DNA from: Stieleria magnilauensis
GTDB taxonomy: Bacteria; Planctomycetota; Planctomycetia; Pirellulales; Pirellulaceae
DNA length: 64,000 nt
Assembly (NCBI GenBank): GCA_007753675.1
Contig: CP036432.1
Location: forward strand, 904,394-968,393
Reading direction: 5' to 3'
The notes beneath the pieces are model-generated. The model did no database searches and was not told the origin of the DNA. It saw only the letters and a list, made by a program, of their open reading frames with translations. Each line of letters starts with the position of its first letter. Position 1 is the first letter of the stretch. The position numbers and the translations under genes were made by a program. This document shows positions 9,457 through 18,189 of this stretch, piece after piece.

Positions 9457-9480
9457 CTCCCCTCGCTTCGCTCGACCCTC
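9457..9480 (-). repeat. Unoccupied copy of the IS110 target motif
   Basis: On the minus strand this reads GAGGGTCGAGCGAAGCGAGG followed by GGAG. The same GTCGAGCGNAGCGAG core abuts the left end of both IS110 copies (6443-6457 and 15448-15462). It lies 70 bp beyond copy A. The rest of 9387-9609 has no evident gene. Confidence 0.6.
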
Positions 9481-9609
9481 ACTGCCAGGGAGGGTGGGGG
9501 CGGTGTTTCGATGCCCGCGCGATGGGTTGATTCCGGCGCAGTGGAAAGTCGGCCGATGCGATATAGTTGGGCAATCAGAGTCCTGTCCCGTTTATCCGTG
9601 AACCTTTCC

Positions 9610-11376
9610 ATGCGCATCCGAATGCTTTCGGGCGAATCAGCCAACACTGTTTTTGCCGTTTTGCTGTCCGTCGTCTTCGTGCTGTCCGGGTGCTCCCGAG
9701 ACGACGTTGAATCCACCTCGCCCGATGCGCCCGCCGCCGCGACGGGCGAGGGCGATGAGGAATTGATTCGCAGTGCCGCCGACATGGCGGCCGATGGCGA
9801 AGAACCCGATGTCGGATCCGAAGCGTTTTCTCAACAGACCACGCCGCTGCCGGAGACGGTAGCAGAGCGTCGCGACTTGGCCGGCCGGCGGACGACGCCC
9901 AGCGGTTCGACCGCTCCCAGTCCGCCCGATTCGCCATCGGAATCACCGCGTGGGTTCGAATTGGCCGAGACGACCGCGATCCCTGCGGGAATTCCCGAGA
10001 TGATCGACGCCGCCGGAGCCGTCGCCGCCCAACGTGAACTTCGCGACGACCTGACCGCCGACCAACTGATGACGTACCTGGAAGAGTCCGACCGCGACAT
10101 GGAGATGCTCGCCCGCGGCCGCGACCAGCTGCAAGACCCGAATCAGGCCAACGAGCTGATGCGGCAGTTGGCGAACAGCAAGCTGCAAGCCTCCGTCCGT
10201 CTGCAAGCACACGCCGATGCTACCGAAAAGCAACGCACCGCGGGCTTGCGGGGCCAGCTCCAAGCCCTCTCGCACCTTTCGGCGATGGGTGACCTGAGTT
10301 CGGCCAAGGCGCTCGAAGCACTCGCGCGCGAGAATCTGTCGTCGCCGGTACCCACGATCGCCGGCGACAGCCGGATCGTGCTGATCGGATTCGCGATCGA
10401 CGGGCTGAGGGCTGGACGCGAATCGGCGGCCCAGGAAATCGTCTCGTTGATTGAAGGGATGACGGCCCGCCGCACCGCTGACATTCCGGCGGTCTTGATG
10501 ATGGCCGAAGCCAGGCAGGTGCTGGCCAATTACGGCTTGATCGACGAATCAGCCCGGGTCCGCGAAAAGATCCTGGCGTTGTACGGCAACTCGCCCGACA
10601 AGATGATCGCACAAGTCGCCGCCGATGCCGCCGGGACCGCCAAGTATGACTCCGCCAGACGCCTGCTCGGGGAAATTCTTGCCAACGACAACGTGGCGTT
10701 GGCGCGATGGACCGAAGCCGTGACGGAATTGGTTCGCGAAGCCCCCGAGATGAACACGGTGGAATTCTTGGGAACGTCGGCGCTGCAGCTCGAAGCGGCC
10801 CAGCGCGAAGCGTTTGTCGAAGAAACGTTTCGTATTCTGGCCGAAGGCTTTGCCGATACCGACTCCGCCACGGCCAATGAAATCGAAACGGCTCGGATGG
10901 CGATGGAAGCACGCCGGGACGTCATCGGGACCTCGTTCGACGCGTTGGCCAACCTGCCAACACTCGACGGCAACGGCATCTCATCAATCAGCGTCAAGGG
11001 CAAGGTCGTGTTGATGCCGTTCTGGGCCGTGACGATTCCGCAATCGTTGCAGATCGTCCCGATGCTCAAAGAAATCCAATCGCGACATCCCGATCAAATC
11101 GCCATCGTGGGAATGAATCTCGATTCAGAACAGGCGCCGCTGGGCGAGTTCTTGGCGCAAAACGATCTCGGTTTTCCCAGCTTTCGAAGCGTTTCTTCAT
11201 CCAACGGCGACCAGGGGAATCCGATCGCCACCAAGTTTGGCTTGGTCTCGTTGCCGTTCGTTGCGATCTTCAATCAAAACGGCAAGGTCGCGGCGTTAGA
11301 CTTCACCGGGATGCAGCTCGAGACGACCGTTGAGCAACTCGTTCAATCCGCGGACGATGCATCGAACGCCGAATGA
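9610..11376 (+). CDS. Lipoprotein with C-terminal thioredoxin-like domain lacking the CxxC
   Basis: A predicted 588-residue lipoprotein. Start ATG 9610 is chosen because MRIRMLSGESANTVFAVLLS leads into the lipobox VLSGC (residues 19-23); the frame is open 33 codons further upstream. Residues 30-140 are low-complexity Pro/Ser/Ala. The middle is helical, with Ala/Leu/Glu-rich segments like TPR or other helical repeats. The C-terminal 130 residues resemble TlpA/redoxin proteins (VKGKVVLMPFWAV, IAIVGMNLD, GLVSLPFVAIFNQNGKV), including the cis-Pro loop. Where TlpA has WCxxC this protein has AVTIPQS, so thiol-disulfide catalysis by that site is unlikely. It may be a structural or binding paralogue. 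It stands alone between IS110 copy A and the methyltransferase. Confidence 0.75.
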   Translation: MRIRMLSGESANTVFAVLLSVVFVLSGCSRDDVESTSPDAPAAATGEGDEELIRSAADMAADGEEPDVGSEAFSQQTTPLPETVAERRDLAGRRTTPSGSTAPSPPDSPSESPRGFELAETTAIPAGIPEMIDAAGAVAAQRELRDDLTADQLMTYLEESDRDMEMLARGRDQLQDPNQANELMRQLANSKLQASVRLQAHADATEKQRTAGLRGQLQALSHLSAMGDLSSAKALEALARENLSSPVPTIAGDSRIVLIGFAIDGLRAGRESAAQEIVSLIEGMTARRTADIPAVLMMAEARQVLANYGLIDESARVREKILALYGNSPDKMIAQVAADAAGTAKYDSARRLLGEILANDNVALARWTEAVTELVREAPEMNTVEFLGTSALQLEAAQREAFVEETFRILAEGFADTDSATANEIETARMAMEARRDVIGTSFDALANLPTLDGNGISSISVKGKVVLMPFWAVTIPQSLQIVPMLKEIQSRHPDQIAIVGMNLDSEQAPLGEFLAQNDLGFPSFRSVSSSNGDQGNPIATKFGLVSLPFVAIFNQNGKVAALDFTGMQLETTVEQLVQSADDASNAE

Positions 11377-11440
11377 TTTGAAGTGGCAGAATCATACAGG
11401 GCAGAATAATGTTCTGACCGCTCAGATCACGGATCCAGAA

Positions 11441-11522
11441 TCATTCTGCCACCTCATCATTCTGCCACCTCATCATTCTGTCACCTCATCATTCTGCCCA
11501 CCTGATCATTCTGCCCACCTGA
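11441..11522. repeat. Five tandem 16-17 bp repeats
   Basis: Three 16-bp units TCATTCTGCCACCTCA (the third with one change) are followed by two 17-bp units TCATTCTGCCCACCTGA. The array ends one base before the ATG of the methyltransferase. An inverted copy, GTGGCAGAATCAT, lies at about 11385-11397, so the array could fold back. Confidence 0.85.
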
Positions 11523-11523
11523 C

Positions 11524-12564
11524 ATGTCGCACAACCTTCAACAAAACCCCTCGGCCGATCCCGCCTTATTGCTGCGGTATCGGGATCGCCAATACGCGCC
11601 CGAAATGCTGGCCGTCGCCATCGGCAAGCTGAATTTGTTCTCCTGGATCAATGCGCGGGGATCAGCCACGACCGAATCCATCGAGCAGCATTTCTCGCTC
11701 GCGGCGCGGCCCTTGGATGTGCTGCTGACGCTTTGTCGTGCCGGCGGGTTGATTCGCACCGCATCCGGCCGACACGAATTGACGGCGCTCGGACGCGAGC
11801 ATCTTGTCGATCATTCGCCATGGTTCTTGGGGCCGTATTACGCGCCGATCCTGGATTCACCGATCGCCCAGGGTTGCTTGCAAGTTTTGCAGCATGATCG
11901 CCCGGCCAATTGGCAGGCCAGCGAAGACGGCAACGACTGGCACGCCTCGATGATGGACGAGGACTTTGCCAAGGGGTTCACGGATCTGATGAACTGTCGC
12001 GGCACGGCGATGGGGCAAGTGCTCGCGGACAAGACGGGACCGTTTCTCGCCGGTTGCAAACAGGTGTTGGACGTCGGCGGCGGATCAGGGATTTACTCTT
12101 CAACCCTGGTCGCCAAGCACGACCACTTGCGAGCGACCGTGCTGGAACAAGCTCCCGTCGATCGGCTGACTCGCGACGAGATTCTCCGTCATGGGCTGCA
12201 AGATCGAATCGACGTGGTCCAGGGCAACATGTTCACCGATCCTTGGCCCAGCGGCGCCGATTGCGTCTTGCTGTCCAATGTGTTGCACGACTGGGACTTT
12301 CCCGAGATCCGAACGCTGATCCAGAAGGCCTCGGCTGCGTTGCCTTCGGGAGGCCGCCTGATCATCCATGAAGCGTTTCTCGACGATGACAAAGCCGGTC
12401 CGCTGCCGGTTGCGGAGTATTCTGTGTTGTTGGTCAACATCACACGCGGCAGGTGTTATTGTCCGGCCGAATACGGGGCGATCCTCGCAGATTTCGGATT
12501 CGACGTCGGCCCCTATCAAGACACCATCGCTGACCGCGGATTCATCACCGCCATCAAGCACTAG
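11524..12564 (+). CDS. SAM-dependent O-methyltransferase (winged-helix dimerisation type)
   Basis: A 346-residue class I methyltransferase of the hydroxyneurosporene/acetylserotonin O-methyltransferase type, transferring a methyl group from SAM to a hydroxyl on a small molecule. Residues 1-90 form the winged-helix dimerisation domain (IGKLNLFSWINARG, then LDVLLTLCRAGGLIR). SAM motif I is VLDVGGGSGIYS at about residue 180, then VLLSNVLHDWDFPEIRTLI with the conserved His-Asp pair, and GGRLIIHEAFLDDD. The N-terminal residues after ATG 11524 come straight after the tandem repeat array, so the leader offers no ribosome site. No partner biosynthetic genes are adjacent, so the substrate is unknown; carotenoid or quinone-like compounds are possible. 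Confidence 0.8.
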   Translation: MSHNLQQNPSADPALLLRYRDRQYAPEMLAVAIGKLNLFSWINARGSATTESIEQHFSLAARPLDVLLTLCRAGGLIRTASGRHELTALGREHLVDHSPWFLGPYYAPILDSPIAQGCLQVLQHDRPANWQASEDGNDWHASMMDEDFAKGFTDLMNCRGTAMGQVLADKTGPFLAGCKQVLDVGGGSGIYSSTLVAKHDHLRATVLEQAPVDRLTRDEILRHGLQDRIDVVQGNMFTDPWPSGADCVLLSNVLHDWDFPEIRTLIQKASAALPSGGRLIIHEAFLDDDKAGPLPVAEYSVLLVNITRGRCYCPAEYGAILADFGFDVGPYQDTIADRGFITAIKH

Positions 12565-12568
12565 TGCT

Positions 12569-14185
12569 TCAGCCCGTCGTAGAGACGAATTCCGGAACGG
12601 GAGCTGGCGGATAGTGGAACCGGCCATATCGTTTGGGCCCGACGTTGACGATCTGGCCGTCCATCGTCCCCTGGATCTCGGCCAGAACCCGTCGCGCCAA
12701 GCGGACGACATCGTGTGTCTCGCTTTCGTCGAATTCGACAATGATCGTGTCACGCTGCTCTGCTTCTTGCACGACCACTTCCAAGTGTTCGGTCAGCATC
12801 TCGGTCGGGTCACTCGATGACGAGCGCTGGAACAGACACTTTGCCGAAGGCCGGTTCTGTTTGACGCCGGAATTGGCTGAAACCGTGATGACGGGAAGCC
12901 CCGTCCCGAGCACGCTGATCAATCCGCATTCGACGATGTCGGCGTCGTTGTTGTATTCCAGGTCCGTCACGACCATGTTCTGACAGCCGAGTTGAATGGC
13001 TGCCGCCGCGATCCCGATCTCACGCTGCCATTGCAGCGGATCGGCGCGATTGAAGCCGGCGTCGGCCAACGCTTCGGCTTTTTGTTTCAGCTCGCCACTG
13101 AGCGGCAACGTGCCAGAGGGAACCAGCGGGGGATCTTTGTACTCGATTTCTTGGATCACCGGTTCCATCGAACAGGCCTGGTTCCATGACATCCGCACGG
13201 GTTTCTTTTTGGGCTGCACTTCGACGCTTGCGCTGAGCGCTCGCGTGGTGATTTGCAGCGGCACCGCCAGGATTCCTCCCAGTCCGACGAACAGCGTCGC
13301 GAATCCGAAGGCGTGAAAGATGGGGTTCCCGTCGGTGGCGCCGAAGTGTCCCATCGGAACCAGCAGATAGACGCCGTAGCCCATCAGAAACGCGCCGAGG
13401 GCGATGTACGTCAGGCGAGTCGTCCAACTACCGCGGCCATACCGCATCGGGTATCCGATCAAGCTCAACAGCGACGGCAGCGGTGCGTACCAACAACACC
13501 AGATACCCGGGCCACCGCTGCCGCACAGAATCAGTCCCAACGCCAATGCAAAACCGGCCGTTAGAAACAGGTTGCGGGCCAGTCCCAGATCCGGAGTCCC
13601 GTCGATCGGCACGATGGTGTAAGTGACCTCGCCGTCTTCGAGGGGGCCCTGAATTTCATTGCCGCTGCAGAACGCGATGAAATCGGCGATCATCTGGTTC
13701 ACGCCGTAGGTGCTGACCATTCCGGTCACCGCTCCGGTCTCCTCGACCTGGCGGAAGGCCTCGTCCAAGTAGTGCTCACCCTCGGCAATGAACACCCGCG
13801 GCTCGACGTCCGTCTCGTGACCGCCGAGCGGGATGACTTGCGCCGGCCCCAGATCCATCGTGTCGATGTCGTCGGCCCGGAAGGGATCCTCCATCATCGC
13901 TTCCAGGTCGTCTTCGTCCAGCAGATCATCCCGCTCGACGAAGGGGTCGATCACTGTAACGTTGACCAGACGGAGGTGTGGGTTGTCGCCGTAGCCCTCG
14001 GTCACCAACGTGTGCCAGTCCATCTCGACCGGCTCACCCTGCATCACCGATGCCTTGTGGAATTCATGAACCGCCCCGGTCATCCCGGCGACCAGGCCGG
14101 CGCTGGCGAGCAAGGCGCCGAAGATAATGCGAAGCGGACGAGGCGGGGTGGAGGAGTTGTACGGGTTGTAGCTCATCGGAAGCAT
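12569..14185 (-). CDS. Multi-pass membrane protein of unknown function
   Basis: I do not recognise a characterised family. The 538-residue protein starts at ATG 14185 (a second ATG is three codons in). It has a first transmembrane segment near residues 18-40 and an acidic extracytoplasmic stretch with repeated Asp/Glu (DDLLDEDDLEAMMEDP). Three or four further hydrophobic segments lie between about 205 and 320 (LFLTAGFALALGLILCGSGG, YIALGAFLMGYGVYLLVPMG, FGFATLFVGLGGILAVPL). A soluble C-terminal domain of about 210 residues follows. The extracytoplasmic part includes a motif suggesting an integral-membrane signalling or stress protein, but nothing decisive. It is convergent with the methyltransferase (4 bp apart). 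Confidence 0.7.
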   Translation of the reverse strand: MLPMSYNPYNSSTPPRPLRIIFGALLASAGLVAGMTGAVHEFHKASVMQGEPVEMDWHTLVTEGYGDNPHLRLVNVTVIDPFVERDDLLDEDDLEAMMEDPFRADDIDTMDLGPAQVIPLGGHETDVEPRVFIAEGEHYLDEAFRQVEETGAVTGMVSTYGVNQMIADFIAFCSGNEIQGPLEDGEVTYTIVPIDGTPDLGLARNLFLTAGFALALGLILCGSGGPGIWCCWYAPLPSLLSLIGYPMRYGRGSWTTRLTYIALGAFLMGYGVYLLVPMGHFGATDGNPIFHAFGFATLFVGLGGILAVPLQITTRALSASVEVQPKKKPVRMSWNQACSMEPVIQEIEYKDPPLVPSGTLPLSGELKQKAEALADAGFNRADPLQWQREIGIAAAAIQLGCQNMVVTDLEYNNDADIVECGLISVLGTGLPVITVSANSGVKQNRPSAKCLFQRSSSSDPTEMLTEHLEVVVQEAEQRDTIIVEFDESETHDVVRLARRVLAEIQGTMDGQIVNVGPKRYGRFHYPPAPVPEFVSTTG

Positions 14186-14454
14186 TCACCGGCAGCGGAA
14201 TCAAGCGGAAAGGTCGATCGAGTGGCGGGGGCACAGGGGGAGCCTAGCTCGAAAAACCTACCGGAGGGGCAGATCCGAGGCGAAACGACCGCGGCTGCGT
14301 GCGGGGATTTGCGACAGGCAAGATGCCGGGTGCGCTGACTGCGGACGAGTGCCTGCGGACGAGTGCCTGCGGACCACTGACTGCATGTCTCTGGATTCTG
14401 ACCACAGAGCCACCAGGGACCGACCGATTCAGACGTCGGTCACCGCATGAGAAG

Positions 14455-14541
14455 CGGATGGGGTGGGATTCGAACCCACGGTAGAGTTTCCCCTACGCTA
14501 GTTTTCAAGACTAGAGCCTTCGACCACTCGGCCACCCATCC
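14455..14541 (-). tRNA. tRNA-Ser (anticodon UGA)
   Basis: The minus strand folds as a class II tRNA: acceptor GGATGGG/CCCATCC, D-arm GGCCGAGTGGTCGAAGGC, anticodon arm CTAGT-CTTGAAA-ACTAG with anticodon TGA, a long variable arm (GCGTAGGGGAAACTCTACC region), and T-arm GTGGG-TTCGAAT-CCCAC. The discriminator is G. CCA is not encoded. It stands alone between the membrane protein and the small lipoprotein. Confidence 0.95.
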
Positions 14542-14968
14542 GGCTTGCGTTGATGAGCCTCGGCCACCTTGCAGGGCCGAAAGCACTCGCCACCCACCCG
14601 ATGAAGGCATCGGCGGCGATCGCGAGCAGTCTACATCGTCACACGTTAGTCGTGAAGTCCAGCCAACCTTTCCTGAAAAATGGCAGCAAGTCGCCGGCGG
14701 TCCGGCGAACCACGCACCGCCGGAACCGTGAGGAACGGTTCGAAACGCCCCCAAAAGACAACGCAGGAAAGCATTTTTGGCGGCTAGCCGCGATCTCTCC
14801 GGTTAAAAAAGTGAAGCAGGCGGCATTCGTCCGCGTCAGATGACAATCCGATCTGTAGGCACGAGCAGACAGGATCCGTTCTAATCCAGTTTTCCGGTGG
14901 CGGTTGTGAGGCCGGCACTGTTCCGGTAGCGGATCGAGCCCCGAAATCCCACAGAGAAACAGCACGCG
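14542..14968. other. Intergenic region without a recognised gene
   Basis: No reading frame here has convincing codon use, and no strong repeat or terminator is seen. It separates the minus-strand tRNA-Ser from the plus-strand small lipoprotein, so promoters for both may lie in it. Confidence 0.4.
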
Positions 14969-15313
14969 ATGAAGTACCTACCGATTGCAATGACGCTACT
15001 TCTGCTTTGCGCTTGCACGCCGCAATCCGGTGGCGACTACGACGCGACCTACCAGCAGCAACTTGCCGACTACGATCGGCAAACAGAACAGACGCAGCAA
15101 CAGTTGGAGCAATCCCAAAAGCAACTCGATCAAACTCAGAAACAGCAAGACGAAACGGCGCGTCAATTAACGCGTTCGAAAGAACAGGCTGATCGCTACA
15201 ACGCACTGCTCGACCGCTGGGAAGAACAAGCCGACCGGCACGACAAGGTTCTCGATACGCTCGAGCGGATTCTGTCACGGGAGAATGCCGGTGAGACGAG
15301 CGCCGATGAATAG
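14969..15313 (+). CDS. Small coiled-coil lipoprotein
   Basis: A 114-residue protein with a short lipoprotein signal (MKYLPIAMTLLLLCAC) and lipobox LCAC, so Cys16 is the likely lipidated residue. From residue 28 to 105 it is almost entirely Gln/Glu/Asp/Lys/Arg with heptad spacing (TQQQLEQSQKQLDQTQKQQD), a strong coiled-coil pattern. Such proteins often span or organise the periplasm, but no specific function can be assigned. ATG 14969 is supported by the signal sequence. It stands alone, 148 bp before IS110 copy B. Confidence 0.7.
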   Translation: MKYLPIAMTLLLLCACTPQSGGDYDATYQQQLADYDRQTEQTQQQLEQSQKQLDQTQKQQDETARQLTRSKEQADRYNALLDRWEEQADRHDKVLDTLERILSRENAGETSADE

Positions 15314-15499
15314 CCCCACTGACCGATGAGGCGATTCCGTTTCTAGCACCGCGTCACACCGCAGAGCGGTGCCACAACGAAGCCCGGGGTCGCGGAACGC
15401 ACCCCATAGGCATCAAGTTAAGAAGGAACCCTCCCGTGTGCGGGAGGGTCGAGCGCAGCGAGACATCTGAGCTCTGAGCAAGTGGCTTGTTTTCGGATT

Positions 15500-16771
15500 T
15501 CAGGAATTTTCGAGGTAGGGGACGATACCGGGTAATCGGCGTTTGAGAGTTTCAATGTATCGACCACAGTCGAACGGGATGCGGGTCTGCCAGACGCGGT
15601 AGAGAATCCGGATCCAACTACGTGCGAGCTTGCGTAGCACCGCGTGGTGTTTCATTCCTTGGGCTCGTAACATTTGGTAGCGAGCTTTGGTCCACGGACA
15701 CCATGTCCGGGCTGCGGCTGCAAACTCATGAAAGGTTTGGCGAAGGTATTTCGGGCAGGCATAGCGCCGTTGAACATGACGCTGCTTTCCGCTTTGACGC
15801 GTGATGGGTGCGATTCCGCTAAAGGAAGCCAGTTCATCGGCATCGGACCAGCGATCACGCTGCGAACCGAACGCACACAGAAGTCGAGGCGCAAGTGCTG
15901 GGCCGGCTCCTCGGAGCGAGGAGAACAGGTGGGCATCGCCGTGAGCCTTGAACGACTCGCTAATCTGTTGGTCGAACTGCTCAATCGTTTTGATGGATCC
16001 TTCGATTTGCTGAGCCAAATGCTTAACCGTCATGGACATGGGAGTGATCAGGGCAGAGTCATCGCAGAGCAACGGCGAGCTACGAATGGCATCGAGGGCT
16101 TCTTTTTGCCGCTCCTCATTTCGGACTCCGTGTTCTCGCAGAACCCGAACAATCAACCGACGATCAGCACGACGGAGTTGCCTGGGATCAGGCCACCGCT
16201 TGAGTACAGCCAGTAGCAAATCCAGCTGGTGGGATTTGCCGAACAGCTCCAAAACTACAGGAAAATACTGTTTAAGTACGCTGATAAGCTGCTGACGCAG
16301 TTTTGTTTGGCTGCCTACGATGAAGCGTCTTTGCTCGCAAAGCCGGTTCAGCAATCGCGTCTGCTCATCATCAGGCAGCCATGCCTTAAGGGTCTCGATT
16401 CGTTCGCGAAGAAGCCTGGCCAGATACATCGCGTCGGTAGGATCACTTTTGCCATCGCCACCCGGATAGCTTTCTCGATAGCGAGAGAGTTGTTTAGGGT
16501 TAATCGGGTAGAGAACGATGTTCTGACGGAACATCAAGGCATGGATCAGGGGGCCCTTGGACTGTTCGAGCATGATCGCGATTTTCCCGCCCTTGGCTTT
16601 CTCAGTCATCTTGGCGATCCATTGGTTGATCGCTTCGGGGGTGTGGGGCAGTTCCATCGCCGATTCTCTGCCTTGAGAATCAATGATGTGGCAGTCATGT
16701 TTCTGATCAGCCCAATCGATTCCAACAAAAAGCGCGATGGATTGGTTGAGTGTGGGTGAATTGTCGTTCAT
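15500..16771 (-). CDS. IS110-family DEDD transposase (recombinase)
   Basis: RNA-guided-type recombinase of 423 residues. The N-terminal RuvC-like DEDD domain opens with ALFVGIDWADQKHDCHIID, then IAIMLEQSKG and the GGDGKSDPTDAMYLARLL segment that carries the last acidic residues. A helical stretch near residues 245-275 leads to the C-terminal Transposase_20 domain (LRGAGPALAPRLLCAFGSQR, then FSGIAPITRQSGKQRH) where the catalytic serine of the family is expected. ATG 16771 begins the family similarity. This intact copy can probably move itself and copy A. The protein is unrelated in detail to the 521-residue IS110 protein at 40556. Confidence 0.92.
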   Translation of the reverse strand: MNDNSPTLNQSIALFVGIDWADQKHDCHIIDSQGRESAMELPHTPEAINQWIAKMTEKAKGGKIAIMLEQSKGPLIHALMFRQNIVLYPINPKQLSRYRESYPGGDGKSDPTDAMYLARLLRERIETLKAWLPDDEQTRLLNRLCEQRRFIVGSQTKLRQQLISVLKQYFPVVLELFGKSHQLDLLLAVLKRWPDPRQLRRADRRLIVRVLREHGVRNEERQKEALDAIRSSPLLCDDSALITPMSMTVKHLAQQIEGSIKTIEQFDQQISESFKAHGDAHLFSSLRGAGPALAPRLLCAFGSQRDRWSDADELASFSGIAPITRQSGKQRHVQRRYACPKYLRQTFHEFAAAARTWCPWTKARYQMLRAQGMKHHAVLRKLARSWIRILYRVWQTRIPFDCGRYIETLKRRLPGIVPYLENS

Positions 16772-17078
16772 GCTGTAGTCTCACCGAGTTGAAAGGCTTG
16801 TGTGATTGGTAGTCCAGCCTCACCCACTTCGGAAACCTTATAGAGAGCCCGCTAAGCTACATCTGAGTGATCCGTTTTGGGATGAAGCGAGCGGTGTGCT
16901 CGGAAGTCTCGCTAAGCCGTCATGCGGCTGGGGAGGGGATCCGTAGCACTCCGCTGGCTACCGCTTCAAATAATAATCAGCGCGGCGTTGAGAATCCGCC
17001 ATGCCAAAGCTGCGCTGCGGAAAGGGCTGCGCGATGGCAAGGACGCTCAACGCCGAACACTGAGGAGATGCTATAAGG
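16772..17078 (-). ncRNA. Candidate bridge RNA region of IS110 copy B
   Basis: A 307-bp non-coding leader between the transposase start and the element end. In the IS110 group this position encodes the structured bridge RNA. The plus strand contains GAAGCGAG (16884-16891) and CTCGCT (16908-16913), about 16 bp apart; their transcripts would pair with opposite strands of the target core GNAGCGAG found at both insertion sites. RNA ends and structure were not computed. Confidence 0.5.
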
Positions 17079-17179
17079 GGAGGGATTCCGCGGCCCCGCA
17101 CCCACCGATGCCAACAACGACGCCAAAGCACCCTCCCCGCGTCGTCGCAAACTCCTCTGCGTCCCTCCCAAACGGCATC

Positions 17180-17478
17180 GGTATCTACACAAGTCGCTTT
17201 TTGCCCAAAGGGCATGCATATCCATAGCCTGGGGCAAGCAAACCGAGCATTTGCGAGGGTTGCGCCGCCCCAGGAACCTCATCGCAATGAGGTTCAATTT
17301 GGCCAACGGCCATGCACAACATTCGCGTTTGACGAGGCAGTTGTGTATGGCCGTTGGCCAATCCCTCTCGTTCTCGTTTGCGGACCTTGGGCGATGCCCA
17401 AGGCTATGGATGTAAACGGCCGTTGGCCGAAGCCATCCACTCACAACAGATCTGTCATGCAAAAGATGTGTAGATACC
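17180..17478. repeat. Nested palindromic repeat block (about 300 bp)
   Basis: Several inverted repeat pairs are nested: GGTATCTACACA (17180-17191) with TGTGTAGATACC (17467-17478); TCCATAGCC (17221-17229) with GGCTATGGA (17402-17410); and an inner 22-bp stem, TTGGCCAACGGCCATGCACAAC at 17299-17320 with its complement at 17340-17361 (one G-T pair). Smaller hairpins sit between them. No protein-coding signal is seen from 17079 to 17658. Confidence 0.8.
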
Positions 17479-17658
17479 AATGCCCCAAGGAAGGGTGACT
17501 TCACCTCAATGGCGAACCGACGGCTTAACTTGATGCGTATGGGGGGGCGCGGAACGCACCCCGGGTTGTGGCTGCAGCAACTCGCCGTGCGTGAGTTCTC
17601 CGGCGTGGGACGCAAGGGCATTCCGTCCTTCCGTCGGGGATCGATCGTCGACCGGTCG

Positions 17659-18189
17659 CTATGCCGCTTTGGGAATCTGACCTTGCTGGTCGGAATCCTG
17701 ATCGTTGGATTCGTTTTCGGCCGCTGGCATCGGGATGCTGATCGGGCCCGAATCGGTCGCGGAGCATTCGTCTTGGTCTTCCAACGCAGGTTCTTCCGAA
17801 ACAGCGTCTTGCAAGACAGCGTCTTCCAGGACAGGGGCGTTGGCGACGATTTGCTCGCCTTGGAACGACGCCACCAAGGCGCCGCCGGCACCGTGGATTT
17901 TCAGTTCGTCGGGTTCCATGAACCAGGTCGCTCGAAACGTTTCGCCTTGGGCGGTCGCATGGAAGGTGCGTCCGGCGTAGAAGCCGTCCCGAATCAAAAT
18001 GGACTCGGACACGATTTTCGCGTCGGTCTCGTCCTCGTGATCCGGCTGCGATTGGATTTCCTGCGTCATTTGCTCCTGCGACGCTTCCGCCGATTCAGTC
18101 GCGGTTTGGCAGGGGCGCGGCATCACATTGGCGGCCAGCCAGTGTTGTAGATGGGCTCGCACGGTCGCCAAACGTTGGGAATTGGTCAT
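17659..18189 (-). CDS. Hypothetical acidic protein
   Basis: A 176-residue protein with no family I recognise. Start ATG 18189. The N-terminus (SQRLATVRAHLQHWLAANV) looks helical. The middle (SILIRDGFYAGRTFHATAQG, then FRATWFMEPDELKIHG) has a beta pattern and is the best conserved-looking part. The C-terminal third is a Glu/Asp/Ala low-complexity tail. There is no signal peptide or membrane segment. It is divergent from hpt, 236 bp away. Confidence 0.6.
   Translation of the reverse strand: MTNSQRLATVRAHLQHWLAANVMPRPCQTATESAEASQEQMTQEIQSQPDHEDETDAKIVSESILIRDGFYAGRTFHATAQGETFRATWFMEPDELKIHGAGGALVASFQGEQIVANAPVLEDAVLQDAVSEEPALEDQDECSATDSGPISIPMPAAENESNDQDSDQQGQIPKAA

Larger units (their letters stand above)
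15462..17078 (-). mobile_element. IS110-family element, copy B, intact
   Basis: A 1617-bp element with one 423-residue transposase gene on the minus strand. There is a long leader (16772-17078) on the start side and only 38 bp after the stop, the arrangement of the IS110 group rather than IS1111. There are no terminal inverted repeats. The left flank ends GGTCGAGCGCAGCGA, the same target motif as copy A. The ends are uncertain by two or three bases. Confidence 0.9.

Noticed and set aside
9387..15461. Composite transposon
   Set aside because: The IS110 copies are independent insertions into the same motif type, the cargo is ordinary chromosomal genes, and no duplication flanks the whole unit.
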